From Chlorobiaceae bacterium (GTDB lineage Bacteria > Bacteroidota > Chlorobiia > Chlorobiales > Chlorobiaceae): a stretch of 40,671 nucleotides of DNA. Location: contig JAAXWP010000023.1 in NCBI GenBank assembly GCA_013334925.1, positions 1-40,671 on the forward strand, written 5' to 3'. How positions within the stretch are numbered: position 1 is the stretch's first letter; each line of letters starts with the position of its first letter. Of the stretch, positions 8,147 through 14,456 are shown piece by piece. Made by a program: the position numbers and the translations under genes. Below the pieces are notes generated by a model. That model saw only the letters and a list, made by a program, of their open reading frames with translations, was not told the DNA's origin and did no database searches.

Positions 8147-9724
8147 ATGGCGAATCCAGGACATCTGGCGATCCTCAATAATGGGAGGGATGTTTGGAAT
8201 AAGTGGCGGGAAGAGAACGCTGCTGTTGAACCGGATTTAATCAAAGCCAATTTTGAGGGGGCCAAACTTTATGGATTTAATTTGAAGTGCGCCAATCTGA
8301 ATGGATCCAATTTGAAGGGCGCCAAGCTGTATGGATCCAATCTTGAGGGATCCAATCTGAGGGGAACCCATCTGGAGGGCGCCAAGCTGTATGGATCTAA
8401 TTTGAAGGGATCAAATCTGGAGGGCGCCAAGCTGTATGGATCCAATCTTGAGGGATCCAACCTGATGAAATCCAACCTGATGGGGGCCAAGCTGTGTGAA
8501 GCCAATCTGAAGGAGGCTCATCTGCATGGATCAAATCTGGATGGAGCCAATTTGGAGAGTGCTAATCTGGAAGGAGCCAATCTTGAGGGAGCCAATCTGT
8601 ATAGAGCTATTCTTTTGGGATCTAACATGAATGGGGCCTATCTAAATGGATCCAATCTGGAGGGAGCCAATTTGAATGGAGCTCATCTAAATGGATCCAA
8701 TCTGAAGGAAGCCAATCTGAAGGAAGCCAATCTGAAGGAAGCCAATCTGAAGGAAGCTCATCTGCATGGAGCCAATCTGGAGGGATCCAATCTGGAAGGA
8801 GCCAATCTGGAGAGAGCTTATCTTGATAGATCCAATCTGAAAAAAGCCGATCTGAAGCATACAGATATTTCAATAGCATCCTTAATTGACGCTAATCTTG
8901 ATGGTGCAAATCTCACCGGAGCAAAGCTATGGGAAGCAACTCGTTCTGGATGGTCAATCAAGGACGTTATATGTGAGTACGTCTATTTCGATCGTGAGGG
9001 TAAGCATAAGACAGAATTCGCTCCTGGCGAATTTGAACGCTTGTATTCTGAGAAGGCGAGGATTGTTTTGCAGTATAAGGACGGATTAACAAGATTTGAG
9101 TTAGCTACGCTTCCTATGCTGATTCAATTTGTAGAACGTAATCATCCTGGGTGTCGCCTGCGATGGAAATCATTCCAGGAGGATGCTGGAGGAGAAAGTG
9201 CAACAATAGTAATTGAGGATTTAGGTAATTGTGAGGAGGAAAAGTTGAGGGCCGAGGTTGAGGGCTTGAAAAACCAAATTCGTGAAAAAGAGGAGAGGTT
9301 ATTAGCGGCGCGATCTGAGTACGAAGGGCTTCAAAAATTTATGTTTAATGCAATGAAGGAGTTCTCTATGCTCAATGTTAATATCGAGGGTGATAACTAT
9401 GGCCCGATTGGGAAGAAATCGAAAGTAGAACGTCAGATAATTAACAACCACGATCCGGCGGCCATATCCAACCTGATTAACGAAATCCTAGCTATTCGGA
9501 CGGATATTGTTCAGGTGCTTTCTCCTGAACAATCAGTTGATTTTGATGCTGCCATTAAGGATCTTCAGGCTCAGGTGGTTTCTCCTCAGAAGGATCAGGA
9601 CAGCTTTAAAAAAGGTTTAACAAAACTTGGAGGCTTTGTGTTAAAGGCTATGGAGCATGGTGCTAATCTTAGTACGATCGCCACTGCATTTCAGGCCTTT
9701 GGCATTCATCTACCATTTGGCTGA
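8147..9724 (+). CDS. Pentapeptide-repeat protein with coiled-coil C-terminus
   Basis: A 525-residue protein. After a 35-residue N-terminal cap (LNNGRDVWNKWREEN), residues 36-260 form about 45 unbroken A/S-N-L-x-x pentapeptides, predicted to fold as a long square beta-helix. A globular segment follows, then a coiled coil near 365-400 (LRAEVEGLKNQIREKEERLL), a GDNYGPIG motif and a helical tail with an amphipathic LGGFVLKAME segment. Pentapeptide rods can mimic DNA or act as scaffolds; the tail could couple binding to an effector step. Function unknown. It is the last gene of the cargo block. Confidence 0.9.
   Translation: MANPGHLAILNNGRDVWNKWREENAAVEPDLIKANFEGAKLYGFNLKCANLNGSNLKGAKLYGSNLEGSNLRGTHLEGAKLYGSNLKGSNLEGAKLYGSNLEGSNLMKSNLMGAKLCEANLKEAHLHGSNLDGANLESANLEGANLEGANLYRAILLGSNMNGAYLNGSNLEGANLNGAHLNGSNLKEANLKEANLKEANLKEAHLHGANLEGSNLEGANLERAYLDRSNLKKADLKHTDISIASLIDANLDGANLTGAKLWEATRSGWSIKDVICEYVYFDREGKHKTEFAPGEFERLYSEKARIVLQYKDGLTRFELATLPMLIQFVERNHPGCRLRWKSFQEDAGGESATIVIEDLGNCEEEKLRAEVEGLKNQIREKEERLLAARSEYEGLQKFMFNAMKEFSMLNVNIEGDNYGPIGKKSKVERQIINNHDPAAISNLINEILAIRTDIVQVLSPEQSVDFDAAIKDLQAQVVSPQKDQDSFKKGLTKLGGFVLKAMEHGANLSTIATAFQAFGIHLPFG
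8252..8926 (+). repeat. Tandem 15-bp repeat array inside the pentapeptide gene
   Basis: About 45 tandem 15-bp units encode the pentapeptides. Some are identical at DNA level: the unit CTGAAGGAAGCCAAT occurs three times in a row at 8702-8746, with a fourth, slightly changed, at 8747-8761. A higher-order block built on GGCGCCAAGCTGTATGGATC recurs near 8319, 8379 and 8424. This suggests recent expansion by slippage or unequal recombination. Confidence 0.9.
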
Positions 9725-10156
9725 ATTTTCGGATTTCCCCCGTCCGCCTATCGTCCAATTCTTAAGTCTCCGAATATTTGCCGTAGTAGTATACCGAGTA
9801 GTGTAGTAAGCTGAACCCTCATCTCGTTGGATATGTCGACCTCTCTCGTCTTGTTCCTGCTTCTCGCTGGCGCGTATTCTGTAGTACATCGAAACGAACG
9901 GTCCATGGTGTCTCAGGACCATACAGTATTGCGCCATGCATGATTGCCAACATTTTGCCCAAAGAGAAAGGGTCGAATACCACCATCAACCCGGATTGAT
10001 CAAAATTGTGGTCGAGAGGGATACTGCATATGGGCTTAAGTATCGCTTTGAAAAGGAGTTCTATGTGTTGGAGGTCATGATTCATGACGTATATTCATAA
10101 GTGTGTGATTTTGAGGGTGAGTGTAAAAAATAAATGTTTGCGGATAAAACCTGTTT
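9725..10156. other. Mostly non-coding gap after the pentapeptide gene
   Basis: It contains one short frame (9936-10100, listed separately). The rest shows TCTCCGAATATTTGCCGTAG near 9766, weakly like the gaps at 4980 and 7998, and becomes very A+T-rich after 10100. I see no clear terminator or promoter. Confidence 0.35.
9936..10100 (+). CDS. Small hypothetical protein or gene remnant
   Basis: A 54-residue frame beginning MHDCQHFAQRERVEYHH and ending FYVLEVMIHDVYS. The composition (PGLIKIVVERDTAYGLKYRF) looks like a folded beta/alpha segment more than random translation. There is no ribosome site, and the frame is open only 17 codons upstream. It may be the C-terminal stub of a decayed gene. 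I do not recognise it. Confidence 0.3.
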   Translation: MHDCQHFAQRERVEYHHQPGLIKIVVERDTAYGLKYRFEKEFYVLEVMIHDVYS

Positions 10157-10375
10157 ATGATAAATGATGTTACTATGAAACTTTCTCAAATTGGTTTTAG
10201 GAAATTTAAGAGGCTGCACAACTCTATGATTTTTGTTTTAAAAAAAACTTCTAAAAATAATGGAATACGATCTTTGTGGTTAAAAAAAGGAAGTAGACTT
10301 GAAGAGCTTGATTCTCGTATTCCAAGAAATTTATTGGGGGTGGTAAATGAAAGTATTAAAAAAAAAGAATCTTAA
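10157..10375 (+). CDS. Small basic hypothetical protein
   Basis: A 72-residue, lysine-rich frame (MINDVTMKLSQIGF; ending NESIKKKES) in the most A+T-rich part of the element. A second ATG at 10175 is possible. No domain, no Shine-Dalgarno. It is convergent with the Abi gene. It could be an orphan gene or a chance frame in A+T-rich DNA. Confidence 0.35.
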   Translation: MINDVTMKLSQIGFRKFKRLHNSMIFVLKKTSKNNGIRSLWLKKGSRLEELDSRIPRNLLGVVNESIKKKES

Positions 10376-10480
10376 TTATATGTGGTGTGTTTTAATTGAG
10401 ATGCTTTCGATTACATGTATTGATAATATAAAAGAATGTAAGTTGATTCTGTGGGGCCTGTTTATTGTTAATCAGAATAG

Positions 10481-11119
10481 CTACTCTCTATCGACTGCGC
10501 GAGCGAAATTATAACCAAGTTGCGTTGGGAAAATGCAGTCAAGTTCATGTTTCCCGCTGTACATTACAGCGGAAGATATTAGGCCAAGGCGAGATAGGTT
10601 TCCTAAAGATGTTAATACATTCGTTGATGGTATAAGGTCTTCAGTGTCTGGTTTTTCCCTATAAAGATGTTCTGGTAAATGTTTAGTCCATACGCCATTT
10701 GTTGTGTCGTATTTTAAGGAAAATGAATATATTTTTTTTATGATCTGAGCATCGAGTGGTGATAGGTCTTCTAAGATGCTTATAAATGCTCGCCTCATTT
10801 CAATACTGGACGATGCGTCAACCGCATTGGCCAAAAGGTTTGCCCATTGATCTTGCATCCAATCATCCTCTTCAAGTGATCCTGCCTGAATTAAAGGAAA
10901 TGCTATATTTAGAGGGATTTTTTTTGATTGATATCCTTTTTTAATAAGCAACTTATTTGTTTTATCAAAAAGATTGATGAGTTGTTTGCGCCGTATATAC
11001 TTAAGATATTCTTCTGCTATGCCAGCTATTTGTGATGCGGGACCGTCAATATATGGGGTTAATAAATCAACAATTTTGCCTGTTGTTATGGCAATTTCTC
11101 TTATTGTATCATTGTCCAT
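10481..11119 (-). CDS. Abi-alpha (DUF4393) family protein, putative abortive infection
   Basis: A 212-residue protein resembling the DUF4393/Abi-alpha family. The family core is visible: an N-terminal helical part, then PLIQAGSLEEDDWMQDQWANLLANAVD and ISILEDLSPLDAQIIKKIY, and a C-terminal winged-helix-like end (LGNLSRLGLISSA, PTQLGYNFARA). Family members are linked to phage exclusion. It lies 33 bp downstream of the repressor on the same strand and so should be expressed with it in the lysogen, a classic place for superinfection-exclusion genes. It is A+T-rich compared with the repressor, which hints at acquisition after the regulatory module. Confidence 0.8.
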   Translation of the reverse strand: MDNDTIREIAITTGKIVDLLTPYIDGPASQIAGIAEEYLKYIRRKQLINLFDKTNKLLIKKGYQSKKIPLNIAFPLIQAGSLEEDDWMQDQWANLLANAVDASSSIEMRRAFISILEDLSPLDAQIIKKIYSFSLKYDTTNGVWTKHLPEHLYREKPDTEDLIPSTNVLTSLGNLSRLGLISSAVMYSGKHELDCIFPTQLGYNFARAVDRE

Positions 11120-11152
11120 AATTTTTGTTTGTATCTGAAGATTTGTGGGTTA

Positions 11153-11899
11153 TTACACGGTTTTTCTTATCACGTAAGTAACTACACCAAGTGTCCTGAA
11201 GTCCATCTCAGCAGTGATCGCGATCGGCTTGTAGCTCGAGTTCTCTGGCAACAGCGAGACGGCACCCTTCTTGATCTTCAATCGCTTCACAGTCTGCTCG
11301 TCGTTGATACTGGCAATCACGATGTGGTTATTCATCGGTTCGATCGCTCGATCGACGATGAGCAGATCTCCTTCCAGGATCCCTGCATCCTTCATACTGT
11401 CTCCAAATGCCTTCACCGCATAGGTGTCTTTCGGGTGCTTAACCCGATTGGCTGAGATGGTGATGTACTCCTCGATCGTTCCCGAGCAAGTTACCGGCTT
11501 TCCTGCTGCAATGGCATGGGCAAAGACCGGGATTGTGATGGCGAGCTCTTGATGACCTTCCTTGACCTGGCCTGATGCACTTCCAGCGTCCTTTTCACCT
11601 CTATCGATCTTGATCAGACCACGGTCGAACATTGCCTGAATCTTACGGGCTTCGGCCATAAACGAATCTTCAGCATCAGATTCTTCGGGTAAGGATGCTG
11701 GAATGTTGTACTCCTCTTGAATGAACTTTAAGGTCTCTGGTCCAAATTTTCTTAACAAACGATCGAAGTCAATTCCTTGTTTGCCGCTTTTCCAGTATCC
11801 AACAGTCTGTTTGCTTACTCCAAAAATATCCCCAAAAGCCTCATCACTCTTGGTTCCTGCCTTGGCTTTGAGCATGTCTATGAACTCGCGTTTATCCAT
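11153..11899 (-). CDS. CI-like repressor with S24 (LexA-type) autoprotease
   Basis: The lysogeny repressor, 248 residues. An N-terminal helix-turn-helix of the phage CI type (EAFGDIFGVSKQTVGYWKSGK, 20-40) is followed by a linker. The S24 peptidase domain has a predicted Ala132-Gly133 cleavage site (HAIAAGKP), catalytic Ser168 (GDSM) and Lys205 (TVKRL), with LexA-like spacing. RecA-stimulated self-cleavage would therefore induce the prophage after DNA damage. It is divergent from the early operon; the shared 105-bp gap carries TTGGAC repeats. Its leader is A-rich with no Shine-Dalgarno. Confidence 0.94.
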   Translation of the reverse strand: MDKREFIDMLKAKAGTKSDEAFGDIFGVSKQTVGYWKSGKQGIDFDRLLRKFGPETLKFIQEEYNIPASLPEESDAEDSFMAEARKIQAMFDRGLIKIDRGEKDAGSASGQVKEGHQELAITIPVFAHAIAAGKPVTCSGTIEEYITISANRVKHPKDTYAVKAFGDSMKDAGILEGDLLIVDRAIEPMNNHIVIASINDEQTVKRLKIKKGAVSLLPENSSYKPIAITAEMDFRTLGVVTYVIRKTV

Positions 11900-11908
11900 T
11901 AATTTTTT

Positions 11909-11963
11909 TTGGACTAAGAGTTAAAAAATCTTGGACAAAATTAAAGATATTTGGATATTGGAC
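11909..11963. promoter_or_regulatory. TTGGAC repeats, candidate repressor operators
   Basis: TTGGAC occurs at 11909-11914, 11931-11936 and 11958-11963, with TTGGAT at 11951-11956, all on the plus strand inside the gap between repressor and first early gene. The spacing of 20-22 bp puts copies about two helical turns apart. They could be operator half-sites or overlap -35 elements of the early promoter. Assignment rests on position and recurrence only. Confidence 0.5.
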
Positions 11964-12004
11964 TTGATGACGAAAATCACTCTAACAATATACGTACGAA
12001 TACC

Positions 12005-12256
12005 ATGCCAGCAATTCCTTATGACAAGCCCCCGAAATGGGAACACGGTACGGCCAAAGAGGTTACGAAGATTTTGCAGGACAAAGGGCAGACAATCTCC
12101 TACGATGCAGTCTGCAAGCGTCTCGCCCGGCTTTCTGATTATGAGACTGTAAAGATCGCTATGCAGGTAAGTAAGCGTCGCCGGGAGGCTCGAAGGATCA
12201 GGAACGAGAACATGCGGCGGCTTCTCAAACTCGCAAAGCAGGAGGCCCAGTCATGA
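12005..12256 (+). CDS. First early gene, Cro-position small DNA-binding-like protein
   Basis: An 83-residue basic protein (MPAIPYDKPPKWEHG). It has a possible helix-turn-helix (TAKEVTKILQDKGQTISYDAVCKRLARL) and a very basic helical tail. It is the first gene right of the repressor, the usual Cro/CII position, but I do not recognise the family. The frame is open from a TTG at 11951, but that would overlap the TTGGAC repeats, so the ATG at 12005 is preferred. Its stop overlaps the next start (ATGA). Confidence 0.75.
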   Translation: MPAIPYDKPPKWEHGTAKEVTKILQDKGQTISYDAVCKRLARLSDYETVKIAMQVSKRRREARRIRNENMRRLLKLAKQEAQS

Positions 12257-12486
12257 ACGAGCAGCAAGTAGCACAACCGTCATTTAGGTTCTACCGAATC
12301 AGTGAAGTCCTCGGAGATAAAAAGCGGGGCATTCCCGGCATAATCCCGGTCTCACGAGCATCATGGTATGCCGGTATCAAGGATGGAAAGTACCCGAAGC
12401 CGGTCAAGCTTTCAGAACGTACCTCGGCCTGGAAATCCACGGATATCGATGAGCTTGTGGCGCGTCTTTTGGCAGAAAGGAAGTAA
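12253..12486 (+). CDS. AlpA-like excisionase / HTH regulator
   Basis: A 77-residue protein with the AlpA signature: a start like FYRISEVLG, then VSRASWYAGIKDGKYPKPVKLSERTSAWKSTDIDELVARL. The wHTH fold binds DNA as a transcriptional regulator or recombination directionality factor. It overlaps the previous gene by 4 bp. No other excisionase candidate exists, so it may be the Xis partner of the ssrA integrase. Confidence 0.85.
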   Translation: MNEQQVAQPSFRFYRISEVLGDKKRGIPGIIPVSRASWYAGIKDGKYPKPVKLSERTSAWKSTDIDELVARLLAERK

Positions 12487-12513
12487 GGATTCAACAAAAC
12501 CAAGGAGAGAGGG

Positions 12514-12657
12514 ATGCCAAAGATACTGAGGCAAATCGGGGGGATCATTCGCTGTGCATTGCCATACACGACGCATTACGAGTTCGTGAACTGCTTTGCC
12601 GTGCGCAAGGGAACAGATCCAATCATGTGGACTCATCAACAGGAAGGTGACGCATGA
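12514..12657 (+). CDS. Small early protein, 47 residues
   Basis: Reads MPKILRQIGGIIRCALPYTT to an end in THQQEGDA. A good Shine-Dalgarno (AAGGAGAGAGG) lies just before the ATG, and the stop overlaps the next ATG (ATGA), which argues for real translation. No family recognised. Contains two cysteines. Confidence 0.6.
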   Translation: MPKILRQIGGIIRCALPYTTHYEFVNCFAVRKGTDPIMWTHQQEGDA

Positions 12658-12770
12658 ATGAATTCTTCAACTATGCCTGGGGCGGGCTGATCTGTGCTGC
12701 AGGTCTCTACCTGTGCTGGGAGATGTTTCGGTACAACCCATTAAAGGAGGTTCCAGATGACAACGCGTGA
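12654..12770 (+). CDS. Small membrane protein, 38 residues
   Basis: Reads MNEFFNYAWGGLICAAGLYL and continues CWEMFRYNP; one likely transmembrane helix at about 7-25. Its start overlaps the previous stop by 4 bp and its end overlaps the next gene by 14 bp, so it is translationally coupled on both sides. Function unknown. Confidence 0.6.
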   Translation: MNEFFNYAWGGLICAAGLYLCWEMFRYNPLKEVPDDNA

Positions 12771-12990
12771 AACGTTCGGCATTCTGGCCGTGATCTTCGG
12801 ATTCAGCGCGGTCTATGAGGTGGCAATCAATGGCGCGGATATGAAGGTACTGGCGGTGATAGCAATACTGGCGGTTATGGTGCTGCTGGTGATCGTCCTG
12901 GCAAAACTGCTGACCTGGTATCAGAAACAGGCAGAAAAGCAAAAAGCCGGTTCCTGGCGGCAACCAACGAACCGGCATTGCATTTACTAA
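12757..12990 (+). CDS. Small membrane protein, 77 residues
   Basis: Two hydrophobic segments, about 7-25 (GILAVIFGFSAVYEVAI) and 30-53 (VLAVIAILAVMVLLVIVL), followed by a basic tail with KQAEKQKAG. A strong Shine-Dalgarno (AAAGGAGG) lies seven bases before the ATG. The third of a coupled run of tiny early genes. The last codons lie in an inverted repeat that looks like a terminator on the opposite strand. Function unknown; envelope-level exclusion or signalling is possible but unsupported. Confidence 0.65.
   Translation: MTTRETFGILAVIFGFSAVYEVAINGADMKVLAVIAILAVMVLLVIVLAKLLTWYQKQAEKQKAGSWRQPTNRHCIY
12934..12976 (-). terminator. Minus-strand terminator candidate inside the early operon
   Basis: GCCGGTTC (12946-12953) pairs perfectly with GAACCGGC (12969-12976). 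On the minus strand the stem is followed by TTTTTGCTTTT; on the plus strand there is no T-run. It could stop antisense transcripts running toward the repressor. Confidence 0.45.
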
Positions 12991-13040
12991 AAACTTACAA
13001 AATAGGCCTTTGGTAGTCAAGGCAAAGTAACCAGAAAGGC

Positions 13041-13391
13041 GTGATTCAGGTGCAAATGAAAGGTAGAACACCAACCCGAGCAGAGCAGGACTTCATGACA
13101 CGGGTAGCCTCGATCGGATGCATCGCCTGCCTGTTCGAAGGCCGGATCATGCCAGAGGTATCGATTCACCATATCGATGGGCGAACGAAATCAGGCGCAC
13201 ACTATGAGGTATTACCGCTCTGTGCCGGGCATCATCAGGATGGCACGGGTATCCCTGGACTGGTTGCTGTTCACCCCTGGAAGGCGAGGTTTGAGGCGCG
13301 ATATGGAACACAAGCGGAGTTGCTCCAGGCAGTGAAGTACCTGGTCGAGTACGCTGAAGAACTGAAATCAGGCAGGAGGAAAAGCGCGTGA
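13041..13391 (+). CDS. Ref-like (RecA-dependent) HNH nuclease
   Basis: A 116-residue protein like the phage P1 Ref C-terminal nuclease family. It has CIAC (27-30), IHHIDGRTKSGAHYEVLPLCAGHH (42-65) and VAVHPWKARFEARYG. Ref enzymes cut DNA displaced by RecA filaments and help recombination. The frame starts at GTG 13041; ATG 13056 has an AGGTG seven bases upstream and is an equally good start. It overlaps the next gene by 4 bp. Probably part of early replication and recombination. Confidence 0.85.
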   Translation: MIQVQMKGRTPTRAEQDFMTRVASIGCIACLFEGRIMPEVSIHHIDGRTKSGAHYEVLPLCAGHHQDGTGIPGLVAVHPWKARFEARYGTQAELLQAVKYLVEYAEELKSGRRKSA

Positions 13392-13624
13392 ACAGGATAT
13401 GGACCCCAGAGTATGCAGCCGAGTTCGATGTGACGGATCCCGAAGTACGGGAATTCATCGAAACCCGATACCTGCCATACTACCGGGCAGAGATTGCAGA
13501 GCTTTTCAGGAAAGTGGCTGAAGGCGACCAGGAAGCGGTCGAAAAGGCCAAACGGTATGAAACTGCACTCGAGACGGCGCGAACCCGGCTGATCGGCGAG
13601 AAGCAGATTGACATGTTTTTGTAA
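13388..13624 (+). CDS. Early hypothetical protein, 78 residues
   Basis: A GTG start overlapping the previous stop (GTGA). Acidic helical protein (TPEYAAEFDVTDPEVREF; ending GEKQIDMFL). The QxxxxF/L-type end (KQIDMFL) is similar to sliding-clamp-binding peptides, a weak hint only. Unknown function within the replication block. Confidence 0.65.
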   Translation: MNRIWTPEYAAEFDVTDPEVREFIETRYLPYYRAEIAELFRKVAEGDQEAVEKAKRYETALETARTRLIGEKQIDMFL

Positions 13625-13642
13625 AACCAGATAACACAGACG

Positions 13643-13948
13643 ATGAGCTTGTATCACGAAGAGATCCACGAGTATGGAGTGATCCATCAGATCATGGAGG
13701 CCGCAACGACAGCGGCAGAGTTTTCAGCGGCAGCAACGGACTATGCCGCTCAACGCATGCAGGGCGAACCAGCGGACCCGGCAACCCTGTTGGCCAAACA
13801 GGGCGCGTTTGAGATCAGCATGAAGAAGATGGAGATCATCTTCTACGATCGCCAAGGCCAGAAAGGGCAGATGAAACAGGCGATGCTGAAGAAGAGCCGG
13901 GAACGGTTCGAACGGCGCAAGGCGAGACGGCAGGGGGACGCGGCATGA
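13643..13948 (+). CDS. Early hypothetical protein, 101 residues
   Basis: A helical protein with an alanine-rich N-terminal half (TTAAEFSAAATDYAAQRM) and a very basic C-terminus (RERFERRKARRQG). The leader AAAACCAGATAACACAGACG has no Shine-Dalgarno. Overlaps the next gene by 4 bp. Not recognised. Confidence 0.65.
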   Translation: MSLYHEEIHEYGVIHQIMEAATTAAEFSAAATDYAAQRMQGEPADPATLLAKQGAFEISMKKMEIIFYDRQGQKGQMKQAMLKKSRERFERRKARRQGDAA

Positions 13949-14454
13949 TGCAAGCAGATCGACGGGCGATAACTCGAAGCGCCAGGGGGCGAATCAACCG
14001 GGCGGATGGCGAACGAGCCCAGCATATCACGATGGAGCTGATGAAAGACCTGGGGTACCGGTGTGTCGAGAAGATCGAGACCGGCATGACCCTGAATCGG
14101 CAAGGCGGTGAAATAGTTGGCGCGTTTCCATCGGCGAAGGTCTCCGGCGACATCCGGGCGATCGGCCCGAAAGGGGTCACGGTGCATTGCGAGTGCAAGT
14201 ATCGTCCCGAGAAAGAGGACGGGCGGCTGGTGCTGCAGTGGAGTGACTTCGAGACGCACCAGATCGAGCATCTTGAGGCGGTCACCGAGGCCGGAGGATT
14301 GGCTTTCGTGTCCTGGGTGACCTCCTTATACCCGGCGCGGCTTTTCTGGCTGCTATGGCCGATTCCTATGCGTAAAGGGCGAGCACTGACGGCGGCAGAG
14401 GCGGCGCACATAAGGATGGAACATTTCGGTTTTCATAATCCCAACACAAAGTAA
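13945..14454 (+). CDS. PD-(D/E)xK nuclease, RecU/resolvase-like
   Basis: A 169-residue nuclease. The active site reads SGDIRAIG (Asp69) then ECKYR (Glu83, Lys85), the canonical D-x(n)-E-x-K arrangement, followed by WSDFETHQIEHLEAVTEAGG as in RecU-like Holliday junction resolvases. Full length for phage members. It lies between early hypotheticals and the replication protein. Junction resolution before packaging is the likely job. Alternative: a VRR-type nuclease. Confidence 0.75.
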   Translation: MMQADRRAITRSARGRINRADGERAQHITMELMKDLGYRCVEKIETGMTLNRQGGEIVGAFPSAKVSGDIRAIGPKGVTVHCECKYRPEKEDGRLVLQWSDFETHQIEHLEAVTEAGGLAFVSWVTSLYPARLFWLLWPIPMRKGRALTAAEAAHIRMEHFGFHNPNTK

Positions 14455-14456
14455 CC

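Noticed and set aside
8269-8879. Long minus-strand frames opposite the pentapeptide repeats (LDPSRLDPYSLAP-type)
   Set aside because: They are mirror translations of the 15-bp repeat array.
8252-8926. CRISPR-like array
   Set aside because: Units are 15-bp in-frame pentapeptide codons without unique spacers.
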